Origin: Temnothorax longispinosus
Lineage: Eukaryota; Arthropoda; Insecta; Hymenoptera; Formicidae
Length of the DNA stretch: 64,000 nt
Assembly (NCBI RefSeq): GCF_030848805.1
Contig: NC_092360.1
Location: 22,795,701-22,859,700 of the forward strand
Direction: 5' to 3'
In this document: piece by piece, positions 51,801 through 64,000 of the stretch
Position numbering within the stretch: position 1 is the first letter of the stretch
Layout of the letters: each line of letters starts with the position of its first letter
The notes under the pieces: model-generated
Database searches by the model: none
Seen by the model: only the letters and a program-made list of their open reading frames with translations
Told to the model about the DNA's origin: nothing
Program-made: the position numbers and the translations under genes

Positions 51801-54800
51801 AGTCAGGCAATTTTCCGCACAAATAGATTGGCGGTGTAGCATCTTGTTTATTTGCGGAATATTTAATTGCATTCAAGAAATCCATTCTTTTCTGCAAAGC
51901 GCGTTTAATAAGAACGGCAGCGTGTCCAAAGATGGCGCGGATATAAGTAAATAATCGACTCGTTTTATACAAGGATAATGCTGCCACAAGACGATGTATA
52001 AATTAATCTATAATAATTATTTCTGAAAGTTGTTATCGAAATTACAATTTCAATAGGGTACAATCTATGATTTTAAGTTCTTAGAATCTTAACAAGTCAA
52101 TGGAAACATTGAACTAATTAATTCTTGAATTAATTGATCCTTAAAAACACATTACAAGACTTTTGTAATGCAATTATAGAATCTTTTTATCTCAACAGCA
52201 ATTATATAAACAAAACTAATTATTTTGATCTTTTAAGAAGTGTATTTTATATGTCATTTTGTAATTATTATAAATTTTCTATAATTTTATTCTACATATA
52301 TTAGAGAAAATATACCGAATACTTATAGTTTGCTTTTAAATTTTCTGATAAAGCTGATATCCACGTGAATGCCACGTTTTAACAAAAAGACTGCAGCTTA
52401 AAAGTATGTAGCAAAATTAAGGAGTGAATAATGTATTGGACATTCTCCAAATTGGACCATTCCACTTCTGTGGTATTACATACATTACTTCGTAATTACA
52501 TCGGATTACTAAGAAAATTGTGATGTGTGGAAACGTATCAAACGAATCACGGCGTACGTTAAGAGAAGTTTTATCTATATTCATATAATATGTACATGTA
52601 TATTATACATAGATCCCATCGATCAATCACGATAAGATATATTTTTATATGTAAATATGGCGTTCCTTCTTGTTATCTTATTAAAAATATTTTGCCGAGA
52701 GACGGTGGAGACACTAATGAGGTCGATCGAAGATTTACGAAGTGGCGAAAGTATAGCCATCTTGAGCCGCTGTAATTCGTAAATCTTATTTAATACGTGA
52801 GGTAAGGTTACGAGCAACGTGCGAGGAACGGAGAGCCTCAATACAGATATATCCCGCTAATATTATTAGGCACGATCGGTACTTCCTCTTATCCATTAAC
52901 TTCAGAGCCTGTTGGGCGATAAATTTATTAGACTTGTCTGCGAATCCGAAAAGTAATATCGAAATATAACAACACGTCAGATATAACTTTTCACCGATTT
53001 TGAGATATCGCACGGAGAAAAATTCTGTCGAACTAATTACTGCCATTAAATAATATATCGTATCTCGACAGAATATTAAGGTCTCACATCATGAATTAAA
53101 TTCCAGTTAAAATCTCGTCATTTTTAACATTGAGTTTTATTATATAAATCAAATTTCATCAAAATATTGAAATTCTTGAAACACAATTTATTCGAAATGT
53201 GAAATAGAGCTAAAGATATTAAAATTATTGGTCATAAATTTGTGAAATCGAAAGTCAAACATAAATTTTTGATGAGAAATGCTCGTGTTATATTTTGAAA
53301 GAGAATGTATTACTTTGAAATTTGTTATTTTAATAAATAAAAAATAGCTTAAAGTTTAATAATTATTATATCAGCTTTATATCGCAAAATATTATAAAAT
53401 TATTATGTTTTATAACATTTTAAAACGTGTATGAAATTTACGAGATTTGTAAAGAAATGCAATACTTTATTTTTTTAGTTCTTTGGGAATAATATTTATT
53501 TTTTTAAGATAAAACTGATATTTTAAGTGGATTTTTTCGCCTTATCGAATATTATTCAAATTTTTGTTTTTTATACAACTGTATCTTGGATTGACTCGAA
53601 AACACTTGGACGGAGATATGCCATGTAAATAACTTCATTAATCGTAGGCCAAGCTACTAGCTGGATATAATGCCGATCTTGTCAGATTTCCTAAGATCTA
53701 ATTACTCGATAAAATTACTTTATAGGGCATCGTTGTAAGGATTAATCGTTTCGTGACGAGGAATCCTGATACGAGTCACAGCCGATCCTCTCTTATCATC
53801 GGTAACGCTCTGGGCCCTATATCATCCTTATCAACCATCGTTTCACACACTGCCACGATATCAGCCGAACGTACCAATCGTGCCTAACACTGTCGTATGA
53901 TAGCCGTTTGTATAATACGTATAAAATGAATTTCACATACGACTACACGCGTGCGACGTCTGTGCCACAGATGACGGAAAGATCAAGGAGATGTGAGAAG
54001 CTTGTCTGAAAAGTCTTAATATGTCGAAAGGAACATTTAGCATGCGAATATATCTCCGACAGGATCACATTCTACGATAGATGAAAAATATATGAAAATT
54101 ATTCTTGATTCTTGCCGTTGCCGTTTCGTGGAATATTAATCAGCTGAGAAATATTTAATATCTTACGGAAAAAGAAATATCTGTCGTGCTATTGAACAGA
54201 GACAGTCGCAGACAGTTGAAAAAAATTACCATTGGAAAATTAACGTATTTGTAGTGAATGGTGAGGATAAAACGTCCGTCAAATTGAACTAACATTGCAT
54301 TATAACGTTTAATATTTAATGCAACACATGTAACATACAGATTGTAATTTTAATTGCATCAAATGTATTTTAATACGTGGTATTATTTGAACGGTCTGAG
54401 ATTAGTTGTAACAAAAATTTGAACTATTTGTCAAAAAAGCTTAATTTAAACTTGGAAAAAAAACTCGACAGATTATTTCTCATCAGAAAGTCAGATTAAA
54501 TATTCCTGTTATCCGTAAGGAATGCGCTTTAATTGAAAAAGTTTCGAAACTGGAGAAGTTTATTCACATTTACAGTACCACGATGAGGATGAGTTTGTTT
54601 TGTACTTAAATCGATCACACATCATACCGCAATATATCCGCTTAACACATAACTCCAAAGATGAAAGAAAAATGGCTAAGAGTGCAGAAAAAGAGACGGA
54701 GCTTGCGAGCCAATTTGGATCAAGGAAATTTCAGCTATTTCGCAGTTCGTCGGTTTACAGTAAAACGAATTTCGTGATCAATGGCCGATCTCTTCCCTTT

Positions 54801-55300
54801 TCTCTTTTATGTTCTTTCGGTCTGTTCATTTCTCTGGGCGAATTGCAATGAAAAAAAGTTCATCGGACTAACGCACGAAGTTTAAACAATATTAGCGTTA
54901 GCGCACATTTCGAAACTCGGAACGATCACATTTGCAGCTTGAGGATCAAAATGTGCATTTTCTATATTGATGAAGTTGTATCAAAATCGCTCTCAAAGAT
55001 TTATTACTCTGATCATTTTATGTTGGTTATCAATGTGATTAAATTTGAATAATGTAATTGATGTAATTTTACTTGTAAGTTGTCAATTAATTATTTACGA
55101 GTGGTTATGAAAATTGATTCGGCATTTGACGGGCAGTTGGAAATTAATTGGAAAATTAATTAATCAAATAGTTATATCAATGACAAATTATAGAAGTTAT
55201 ATTATCTCTAAAATGTGATACACATTGCATTATACATTAATGTATTAAAAATAAGGAAAAGATTTATTTTTATTAATATGAAGTTTCAATCTTTTATTTG
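48880..55300. other. AT-rich DNA, no gene seen
   Basis: Several short open frames (for example at 49417-49734, 50338-50755 and 51352-51736) have no recognisable domain or consistent splice context. A polypyrimidine patch lies at about 50480-50545, and a TTCTTAAGTAATA direct repeat at about 49311. Confidence 0.5.
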
Positions 55301-55309
55301 AGAGAAATT

Positions 55310-55915
55310 TTCTGCTCTTGAGTTTCGCAATATGCTGCATTTTGCGCGGTGCAATACTTATAGTGATGATGGAAACTATACTCTACGAAATGCTCTATCT
55401 GGCAATGGCAGCTGTAGACTACGACACAGATATATGTGTCAGCTATTCAATTCGCAAAAGTCATTATAAAGAAAAAAGAAACAAAATATGGCGCGGATGG
55501 CATAAAAGACTCTTACAGAAATTGGTGGAGAAAACTTTTCGAAGCTATGCGGACAGCTCAATCGCGAAAAATTCAGCGTTTACACAGCTCTCGAGAGCGG
55601 ACTGTGCGTGTGCGCGCAGTCGCGTTCGTGATAAATCTTGCAGTTCCGGTGGCTGCATGCCCGGTTTTTATCCCGCATGCTCCACTTCTGTGGCGCGTAT
55701 AAAAAAAAATCCGACCGGCTGACGAAGTTTGGACGGCGCGCCGCGCGGTCCGACGATCGTCAAGCTTGCGCCAATGCATCGGGCTTGGCCGATTCGGGTC
55801 ACTTTTTGACCAACTGCAATTGGACATTCTTCCTGTGGCTTCGTAACCCGATCTGTGCCAATTGCATTCTCTCGAACGGTCTCTCGCGAGGCAAATTTCA
55901 GTTGTAGAATCAAGT
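55310..55915. other. CpG-richer patch with overlapping unrecognised frames
   Basis: Five overlapping frames on both strands are open here, consistent with high GC rather than coding. None resembles a family I know. Confidence 0.4.
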
Positions 55916-55973
55916 TTTCCTCAGTGCAGATTCGAAAGCGCTAAATTGAAGAGTCGATTAAAACGTATCACAC

Positions 55974-56214
55974 ACAGAAAAAAAAACGAAGTGTTAAATC
56001 AAGATTTATATTCTTGTATATAAGAGCAAGAATCTATAATCTGGAAATGAGATATAAATTGCGATATGAGATATAAACGAAGAAAACTTGTTTTAATGGA
56101 ATAAGGTATTTACATAGTTTAATAAAAAAAAAGTTGAAATTTTTATAAGAAGATCATAGATTCTTGCTTATACACAAGAATATAAGCCTTGATTTAACAC
56201 TTCTTTTTTTCTGT
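55974..56214. mobile_element. Fold-back MITE with ~65-bp terminal inverted repeats
   Basis: The left arm starts ACAGAAAAAAAAACGAAGTG and contains GTGTTAAATCAAG, ATATTCTTGT and AAGAATCTAT. The right arm ends with the inverse, finishing CTTCTTTTTTTCTGT. The arms match over about 65 bp with a few differences, around an AT-rich unpaired centre of about 110 bp. No transposase is encoded. The superfamily is unresolved, as target duplications are not clear. Confidence 0.8.
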
Positions 56215-57403
56215 ACATTTATTAGAACTGTGTAAAAGGGAGGCATGCACGTAGCGTACAAAATATAGCTTCTAACTGTTTAAAAAAATTTAAAAAAAAT
56301 TCAAACAAATAAAAATTTTCAAAGCCGTTTGTTAAGATCAAATATAAATTTTATAATTAATAAATCTTACTAAGCTTTTAAGCAAAAGCTTAGTAAAATT
56401 TGAAAATAGTTAAAATTGTTAAATTAACTAATATATTAAAATTAAATGTATAGTATATTGATTTATATTATTATTATAAAATATGTTAGTATCAGCTTTA
56501 GTTAAATTATGTTTCTATTCTTATCACAATTAATATAATCTTTGGTATTCTAATTCTCAAAGTAATAATATTCAAAAGAGAATCGAATTATAACTTTCTA
56601 TTATTTAAAGTCATTCGGGCAAGTCATTCTTGAAACCTCGTAGCTTCTTAATCAATATTTTCATAAAACAAATATCGACAAACGAACGACTTTGACAGAC
56701 CGAATATGAGTAAATTTGCAAAATGCATTTCTGTTCAGTCTGATCTCGTTTATCGCGTGGCACTAAAATTTCAAGTTCTCAATTATGTTGGCGCAGAAGT
56801 AGACATTGGCCAAGTTTTCGTACGTACGTACCAGCGTCATATGGGCCAGCTATTGAGAACGGATGCATCGGGCATATCAACGGAAGTTGTACTACACCCG
56901 AAACGCGCAATCTTCGTAAGCAGCATGTTCCGTGTAATAATAGAGACCAGGTTCCGCGTCTCGGAAACTTTACGATAGAATTAAAACGGGGTCGGGATGA
57001 AGATTCGCCATCGAGACCCCGAGATCCATTCTCGTATCTTCTATGACGCACATCTTCGCGTCTTTACAACACGATTATTCTGGTAAATGCTCTAGAACTC
57101 GTTTCTAATTCGAATTGCGTGACATAAACGTAATCGAGTGAATCATATTTCGAAATAACGACTCATATTTCAGTATTTCAATACGTGGAACGTTAGGTAT
57201 CGTCAAATCGCAGGTACATCCTTGAGAATAATTATCTTTTTAAACGGAAATTTCAAGAGAGTGTGTAAAAGTGACACACGTAAAAATACATTGCAATATT
57301 ATTCCCGTGAAAATGTCTTCTTTTGTTTGCCAAATTGTTTGTAAAACATTAAAATACACGAAATATTGCGGGTGTTATAAAATTGTATCCATGTTAAAGT
57401 AAG
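56215..57403. other. Non-coding DNA between two fold-back elements
   Basis: AT-rich to about 56700, then a GC-richer stretch to about 57060 with frames open on both strands but no recognisable product. Confidence 0.45.
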
Positions 57404-57719
57404 GAGGATGCCCATTTCCTTATGGCGCCTGGGCCATCAGCGTCCAAGGTCAAACTGGGTGCCCAACGATAGATCTCTCGAGTATATCAAAAGTCCTGCT
57501 GGGCTCAAAAATCCAACATGGCGGTTTTTTTGAGTTACAAGCCAAAAGTGCTAAGTGTAAAAGCTGTCAGTTAGCTCCATTCTGGAAGAACCAACTGCTA
57601 CTGGCAGTTGACTATGCTTTTATTTTATCACGATGGAGATCATTATCTACTTTCTGAGTCATATAATGATCCTCAACATTAGGAGAGAGAATACTTGAAC
57701 AGTTTAAAAATGCTTTATT

Positions 57720-57770
57720 AATATTCTTTTATTAATATTAATATAATATATAATATATTAATATATAATT

Positions 57771-57809
<39 letters not shown>

Positions 57810-57832
57810 CTATAATTATATATATATATAGT
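57720..57832. repeat. TA microsatellite and TTAATA tract
   Basis: Alternating AT with (TA)n of about 25-30 bases, mirrored by similar AT tracts at 58208-58370 on the other side of the palindromic core. Confidence 0.8.
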
Positions 57833-57843
57833 TATCCCCTTTC

Positions 57844-57970
57844 GTGTAATATATATCAGTGCAAGTGCGGGAAGTTGAGAATTGGACACGCGTGCGGAGT
57901 GGACGCACGAGCCGAAGGCGAGTGCGATCACCCGCACGAGTGTCCAATTCTCATCCCGCACGTGTTACAC
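57844..57970. repeat. Inner inverted repeat 1
   Basis: GTGTAATATATATCAGTGCA at the left and CCCGCACGTGTTACAC at the right are ends of arms sharing GAGAATTGGACAC and TGCGGG. The module is about 127 bp, GC-rich, and sits between TA tracts. It may be a separate MITE. Confidence 0.7.
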
Positions 57971-57990
57971 ACCCTATTTTATATTACAAA

Positions 57991-58207
57991 GTGCGTGGAA
58001 AGTGGCCCATTATTGCGCGCGCGTCATCTGTGCGACGGATGGCCGATTCCATACACGATCAAAACAGTGCGGTAATGTTTACATTACCGCACAGTTTCGA
58101 AGAAACAGTGCGGTAATGTTACATTACCGCACTGTTTTGACTCGTGTATGGAATTGGCTATTTGTCGCACAGATGGCGCGCCGCGTAATGGGCCACTTTC
58201 CACGCAC
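57991..58207. repeat. Inner inverted repeat 2 with duplicated central palindromes
   Basis: The outer arms begin GTGCGTGGAAAGTGGCCCAT and end with its inverse. They share CATCTGTGCGAC and ATTCCATACACGA. At the centre are two tandem palindromes, 58067-58092 and 58103-58137, both built on GTGCGGTAATGT and ACATTACCGCAC. Confidence 0.8.
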
Positions 58208-58574
58208 GTGTGATATAATATATATATATACTATATATATACTATATATATATAATATATTAATATATATATTATATAATATATATATTATATAATATAT
58301 TATTATATTTTTTATTAATATTAATATTTTTTTTTATTAATATTTTTTTATTAATATTCTTCTACTTCTGTTTTAATACATTAGAACTCATAATCGAAGC
58401 ATGATATGCTTTTTAAGCCATATTGATTACTAGAAGGTGTTTTTCGCAAATATCTCAAAACTCCATGTTGGATTTTTTTGAGCCTACTAAGACTTTTGCT
58501 CTACTAGGTGACGATCTATCGATTGGTGCCCTACTTGGCCCTGGACGCTCATGGCCCAAAATGGAGGCATCCTC

Positions 58575-59074
58575 NNNNNNNNNNNNNNNNNNNNNNNNNN
58601 NNNNNNNNNNNNNNNNNNNNNNNNNNNNNNNNNNNNNNNNNNNNNNNNNNNNNNNNNNNNNNNNNNNNNNNNNNNNNNNNNNNNNNNNNNNNNNNNNNNN
58701 NNNNNNNNNNNNNNNNNNNNNNNNNNNNNNNNNNNNNNNNNNNNNNNNNNNNNNNNNNNNNNNNNNNNNNNNNNNNNNNNNNNNNNNNNNNNNNNNNNNN
58801 NNNNNNNNNNNNNNNNNNNNNNNNNNNNNNNNNNNNNNNNNNNNNNNNNNNNNNNNNNNNNNNNNNNNNNNNNNNNNNNNNNNNNNNNNNNNNNNNNNNN
58901 NNNNNNNNNNNNNNNNNNNNNNNNNNNNNNNNNNNNNNNNNNNNNNNNNNNNNNNNNNNNNNNNNNNNNNNNNNNNNNNNNNNNNNNNNNNNNNNNNNNN
59001 NNNNNNNNNNNNNNNNNNNNNNNNNNNNNNNNNNNNNNNNNNNNNNNNNNNNNNNNNNNNNNNNNNNNNNNNNN
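58575..59074. other. Assembly gap (500 N)
   Basis: Exactly 500 Ns, a typical fixed-size scaffold gap, so true length is unknown. It begins within the right arm of the fold-back element, which probably caused the assembly break. Confidence 0.97.
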
Positions 59075-62000
59075 ATTTAAAATTATTATTTAAATTTGGA
59101 GTAAAAACGGAAAGTGTGTTAAATTTGTTGTACTTTTCAGAACTAAATAATAAGAAGTAGTATTTTGAATATTATCGTTCCATCATTTATGTAAATAATA
59201 TTTTATCACTTGTTATTGATCAAACTGTTACTGTATGCAATTATTTATATTGGAACTGAAGAGAAATTATTAATTAGATCAATATGTACATTGAAAATAT
59301 AAATTATATTTAACTTCGGTACCGTCGACTATTTACATATTGAACGAGGAACACGATCGGATGTATGAAATATTGTGCACGATAAAAATCATTTGTGACC
59401 AATGTTTGTTTTCAACCATGTTTGAGCCATGTAAATAATATGCATCGAACATGAAGCGATACAGACCTGGCATGTTGCTCGAACCTGCAGTCGTAAAGAA
59501 ACGATATTAACTAGCCGTAAGTTGTATAGCTGTTTATATATAAAGCCATACTTCGATAATGGTTAAGACTTGACTAATACGATAAGATCCCTTCGCACTT
59601 ACATCACCGCTGTAAATTATGAATCGAGAATTAATCGTGTTCAGACGAGGCGCTCTCACTTCAAAGCTGTATATGTAAAGCAATTGTGAGTTATTAAATA
59701 AACAGTTTGGAAGCACAAGCAAGCGCGCTTAAGGAATACTCTTATCCCGATACCAAATAGATGACAAGATATTAAATTGAGTTCAGCAGACGGCTCAATA
59801 ATTGCGTTGGATTAAAGTTTATATCACAATTGCCTCAATAATCATATTATTGTACAAAATATAATTTTTCTTTTTTAAGAAAGTTCTAAAGACTAATTTT
59901 TAATATATTGACATAGAAATTTTTAATTATTTTTTCATAAATCTCGTCTGAATTATATTTGCATGTTTATAAATTGAAATGAATAACAAAGTATTTTATA
60001 TTTCAAATTTAATAGAAATTTGAAATCAGAAATAACTGTATGGTACAAAATAATTAGTAATTGTCTTTGAAAAGAGCATACAGTTGTTCGTTATTGTTAC
60101 GTGCTTTCAGGATTGATGTGCACGTGAAACAGAATTTAGATGCACAGCGCAATATGAAATTCTGTGCAAAATTCAATACGCTCGAAAGAACGTATGCATG
60201 AAATATCTACGATTACGTAAATGTGCACGCCGGTTTTTGAAGAGGATGCATATTTCATTGTGGCATAACTAGAGTAAGTACGTACATTTAATCTTTTTTT
60301 CTCAAGTGCTTAAAAAATTGCGCTTTTCACGACGTTATGATCGACGAAGTTGTTTTGGAATTTTATGATTTATATTTCTACATCAACTTATAAAAGTAGA
60401 AAAAAATTTACATGTATTGCTATTGTTATTATACATTTCTCTACTTCATTTTATGAAGTAATTAAAAAAAGTAATTAAAGAAAAAAATTAAAATATAATA
60501 TAAGGTGGAAAAATGACATTGTGAAATTAAATTATTTTTTGCTCACGAGATAGCAATTTATTTCTTTCTTCATTTACTTCAAACCATTACATCACATAAA
60601 GTTTAACATTATTACAATATATAGATAAAAAATTGCAAATATAAATGTTGGGACACGAGTTAAGTGTTTTGTTAATAGGAACGTTAATGAAAGTATTTTC
60701 TGAAATGCGTGTTTCTAGCATGTTTCTACCAAAACCCTCTGTAACTATTCTATATAAAATACCCTTTCGATGTAACACGCCCTATCTTCGCAAAGTACAT
60801 ACATAAAGTCCGTTCGTTTAAGGACGATGCTGTTTAATACAGCCGGCAGTGGATTACGCACGAAAGCACATCGCACGATGACGTCGAGTGCACTGGACGA
60901 CAATGCAAACCGTTGACGGGAGAGGATGAGAGATGATAAATATTCACCGGTTAAATACTTGTCGATTAATCAAACGCAGAAGAATGCAGACACGCCCAGT
61001 GACACGCTTTGACGCACGGCGCACGGTTGCCGCAATTGTCTCGCTTCTCTAATTGCTAGTATTACGGTGGCGCGCTTGTTTCATAAAAATGCATGATCAA
61101 AATCGAAATTCAAAGCTCCTCTAAATGCCGTAATTTACCACAAATCAAATATTTTTATTGTGTACTAGTGAGCCGCTTTTATAATTATATTCTGAAATTT
61201 TGCGCGCTTTGTGCATTTTCTTAAATTTCGATAAATCTCTTATCTGCTAATCGTAATAATAATACACAAAATATTGTTAAATAGCAAAAGAACTTAAATA
61301 GCGTTAAATAAGGGAAATAACAGATTCTAATTTCAGTTTCGGCAAACTTTTCAGATACAATTCATAAGCAAGTAAGCATGTTACTTAATCAAAAGCAGAA
61401 AAATGCATATATAAATTTTACTTTAAATAAATTTCTGCGATAAATTTTCATTTTAAACGGATGTAGTTCAGGAAAAAGTGCATGCGCGCAGTGTAGTGCG
61501 GCATTGTTGGACTTTTTGTGGAAAAAACTTCGAAACACGCAAATACGGGGTCACCAGACATACGATCGGCAGACAAATGTTGGTCCGTAAAATATTTAGT
61601 AAGCCATCGTAAATTGCGCAAAGAGATTTTCCTCTTACGCCGGCAAACGCTTATAGTTTCTTCGGAGTTTCGTTGGAGTTTATGCTTAGCGGAGTGGTGC
61701 AGCTATTTGCAAGTAGTGTACACCGAAAGTAAAACGGCTTTCAAATTCAAATATTAAACTTTCGATCGAGATACAAAGCATCTTAAAAGACGATGTTACA
61801 GTAATATTAAATCCTCATCTTTTCTTCATCATCTTATTGAACAAAGATATTTAGTTCTTTGAATATGTTTTGCTATTATCTTTATTTTTCCAATACCTTT
61901 TGTACTTTAGATATTCATAATGTTAAAAGCAAAATGATCATGCTTAAAGATAATAGTGCATAAAAATGTTCCCATCAACATTAATATTAAAAGGATCCGA

Positions 62001-62848
62001 AAAATTTCAATTGTTAAAATAAATGAAATATTTTGGTAAATATATCTACAAATATTTGAAATATTATGATAAAAATTTGCTATAAAATTGTTATCATCGT
62101 AATTGGCCGATTAAATCGGTGAAATTAATGTATAAATAATAATATAATAATTTGATATTGTCAAATGTATTACTTTTAGTGGAATTTGTTGGAATTAAAA
62201 GATAAAATTTAATTCGCGAATACAATTACAGGAAATTGGATTTGTACACACATTATATATTTTGTGTCCAATAATAGAGTTATCAAAACTGATAACGTGA
62301 CTTGCGCTAATTATTTTTCTGAATATATTTCAGATTAAATAGCCTATATTTTTTCGACTTCCGTGCATTTTTTTCTGCTCGTAACTGCGGAAAATTACTG
62401 TTGATATTGAAAGTTGTTACAAAATCTTAATGTTCAACAAAATTTTTTATATAAAAAGAGATAAAAATTGATTGACAAATTATTTGTAAAAGTTTAAATA
62501 ATTTACAGATAAAAAGAGTGACAATTCTGGATTATTTTGTATACCTATATGTTTGTAACAGATTGAAAATGTGGCTTTGGTCGCGAGCGGTTCGTCTATC
62601 TATGGTAATCGCGCGTTATTGATTCGAATTTAATTACATATGCAAAATACATCCAAGGACTTTATACGCTTGTAAATCGCGTGGTTCATTCACCATGTAT
62701 TGCGATATAATACTGGTTTACATACGAAACAAATCTCGAATTTATTCTACAGGTTTATTTCTCTGCTTTAATAATTTCTTTTTACAGATTTTTCTTAATA
62801 TTTAACTTTACAAATCATTTTTCAATTGAAATTCTTTGTTTGACTCTC

Positions 62849-62916
62849 AAAGCCTATTTTTCTTGTTACTTGTCAATTTCAATGTTGAGAGTCTTTAGTT
62901 AATTACTCATTTATTT
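62849..62916 (+). repeat. Dispersed repeat, copy B
   Basis: The second copy of the 4019-4090 sequence, in direct orientation, with GTTACTTGTCAATTTCAAT and AGTTAATTACTCATTTATTT. Confidence 0.6.
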
Positions 62917-62955
62917 GAATTAAAATTCTGTTGAAATAAAGTTTGTTTGAAAAGT

Positions 62956-62996
<41 letters not shown>

Positions 62997-62997
62997 A
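62956..62997. repeat. Compound GT/GA microsatellite
   Basis: About eight GT units followed directly by about twelve GA units; likely polymorphic. Confidence 0.9.
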
Positions 62998-64000
62998 ACT
63001 AAAATTTCATTATCTTTTAATTTTTTTACAAAACTAAATTCGCGAAAAGGGATTTATTTCTGTTATATATATAAACGAGATACACCAAGTCAACCATTGG
63101 AAATGTATCAATTTTATAGTGGTAATATAAAAATTTATGCATTTAAAAGTCAAAGCGCAAGTAAAGTGCCATAACGCTCGAGGAAAGGCGCAGCGGTGCG
63201 CCAAACGCGAACGGCAGTCGAATGCAAAAGAATCTCGACTGCATTTCAGACGAGAAAAATAAAGAGCAACGGTTGTGCGCGGGGCCGTGGGATCGCGCAA
63301 CGGCGTTATATCGAGTTCATTTGAATTCCGGATGTGTGCGTCACGTCGAATATAAAAAAAAAGCCGAAATTAAATCTGACGCGTTCGATGCACCACGTCG
63401 TCCGCATCTCCGCTATATTATTCCGCAATTCCGCGCTGCCGTCGAGCTATACCCTTCTTTTCTCTCCTTCTCTCCGTCTGTTTCTCATTCTTTCGACCCT
63501 TCCCCCCTTCATGGACGAGAGTGGCGGATTTATAGCGGCAGCGTAAGAGCGTAAGAGCGAAATAAAAGTGAACCTCTCTGCTGCCATATATTCGGTCACT
63601 TATGGTCCTCATTCTAATGTTTACCGCGTTCACTTTGACCCACAAGAACCTGCAATTTTTTTTTATTGGCTGTAAAATCGATCTTGTGTCGAGAGGAAGT
63701 CCTTAAGAGAGATTTTTACTTAAATCATAATTTTTTATTTTTTAGAAGTTTAAAACATGTTCTTTTGAGTTAATAACGATTTTCAGTTTATAATATAAAC
63801 TTCTAATAAATTTTTTTTCAGAGATTAACAAATTGGCCTTGAAATGACTACAATTATTAACTAATTGTCTCATGAAGTCTTTCAATAAAAATATAATTGC
63901 GATGAAACAAAATGAAGCAAGTAACAATATACAGTTTATTCACGAATAATGACTAACGACTGTTTCATATTTTGTCGAAAAATATATATCGCATGATAAT

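Larger units (their letters stand above)
57404..58574. mobile_element. Large nested fold-back element, right edge cut by the gap
   Basis: The outer arms are 57404-57536 and 58454-58574. They are inverted imperfect copies sharing GAGGATGCC, AGCGTCCA, CGATAGATC and AATCCAACATGG. The right arm stops at the N run, so the outer boundary there is unknown. Inside are AT satellite-like tracts (TTATTAATATT and TA repeats) flanking two further palindromic modules at 57844-57970 and 57991-58207. No transposase frame is seen. This is consistent with a non-autonomous element with other palindromic elements inserted or amplified within it. Confidence 0.7.
59075..64000. other. AT-rich DNA, no gene seen
   Basis: No recognisable exon on either strand. 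CpG-richer patches are at about 60800-61080 and 63170-63640; the latter has overlapping frames on both strands typical of composition. One dispersed repeat copy and one GT/GA microsatellite are listed separately. Confidence 0.5.

Noticed and set aside
57758..58295. Several overlapping frames in the palindromic region
   Set aside because: They are produced by inverted repeats and TA tracts, with tyrosine/isoleucine runs and no domain.
58423..59160. Plus-strand frames of 180-245 codons across the gap
   Set aside because: They are almost entirely N-derived unknown residues plus fold-back repeat sequence.
1..64000. CRISPR arrays, operons, insertion sequences or other prokaryotic systems
   Set aside because: The window has clear eukaryotic introns and repeats; no regularly spaced repeats or prokaryotic gene arrangement was found.

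Overview
This window is animal nuclear DNA, most likely from a hymenopteran insect and probably an ant. It is strongly AT-rich, with islands in which CpG is not depleted, long introns with GT/AG borders, many microsatellites and small fold-back DNA transposons, and one 500-N scaffold gap (58575-59074). No bacterial, viral or organellar genes were seen. The species assignment is inference from composition and gene structure only.

One protein-coding gene is well supported. It is a plus-strand member of the Dpr (defective proboscis extension response) family of two-immunoglobulin-domain neuronal surface proteins. I assembled it from six exons that stay in frame through consensus splice sites: 2803-3680, 6635-6729, 7358-7476, 18040-18208, 20311-20615 and 34229-34329. 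These give 555 residues and a stop. The first exon enters through an acceptor in phase 1, so the start codon and signal peptide lie further 5'. They are either outside the window or, with low confidence, partly in the hydrophobic reading frame at the left edge. The long acidic N-terminal extension, the YPxNWRL-type Ig1 core, the CQVxTHPP strand and the GELPAAV tail resemble the diverged Dpr18/Dpr20-like branch more than the short canonical Dprs. Dpr proteins bind DIP-family Ig proteins across synapses in other insects, which suggests a role in neuronal recognition here.

Layout: 1-2802 is 5' intron or upstream DNA with a truncated hAT-like fold-back at 1167-1535. From 2803 to 34329 is the gene, with introns of about 3.0, 0.6, 10.6, 2.1 and 13.6 kb; intron 3 holds a PIF/Harbinger-like MITE with a TTA target duplication. 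From 34330 to 64000 there is no recognisable gene. That part holds a CpG-rich block (38370-39420), a roughly 120-bp direct duplication (44072/44716), a fold-back MITE (55974-56214) and a large nested fold-back element (57404-58574) whose right arm runs into the assembly gap. Most open frames here are short and chance-like, or arise from polypurine or palindromic DNA. The items most worth checking are the tandem-repeat expansion inside the Ig2 exon, the nested fold-back at the gap, the missing first exon and a possible orphan exon at 48457-48624.
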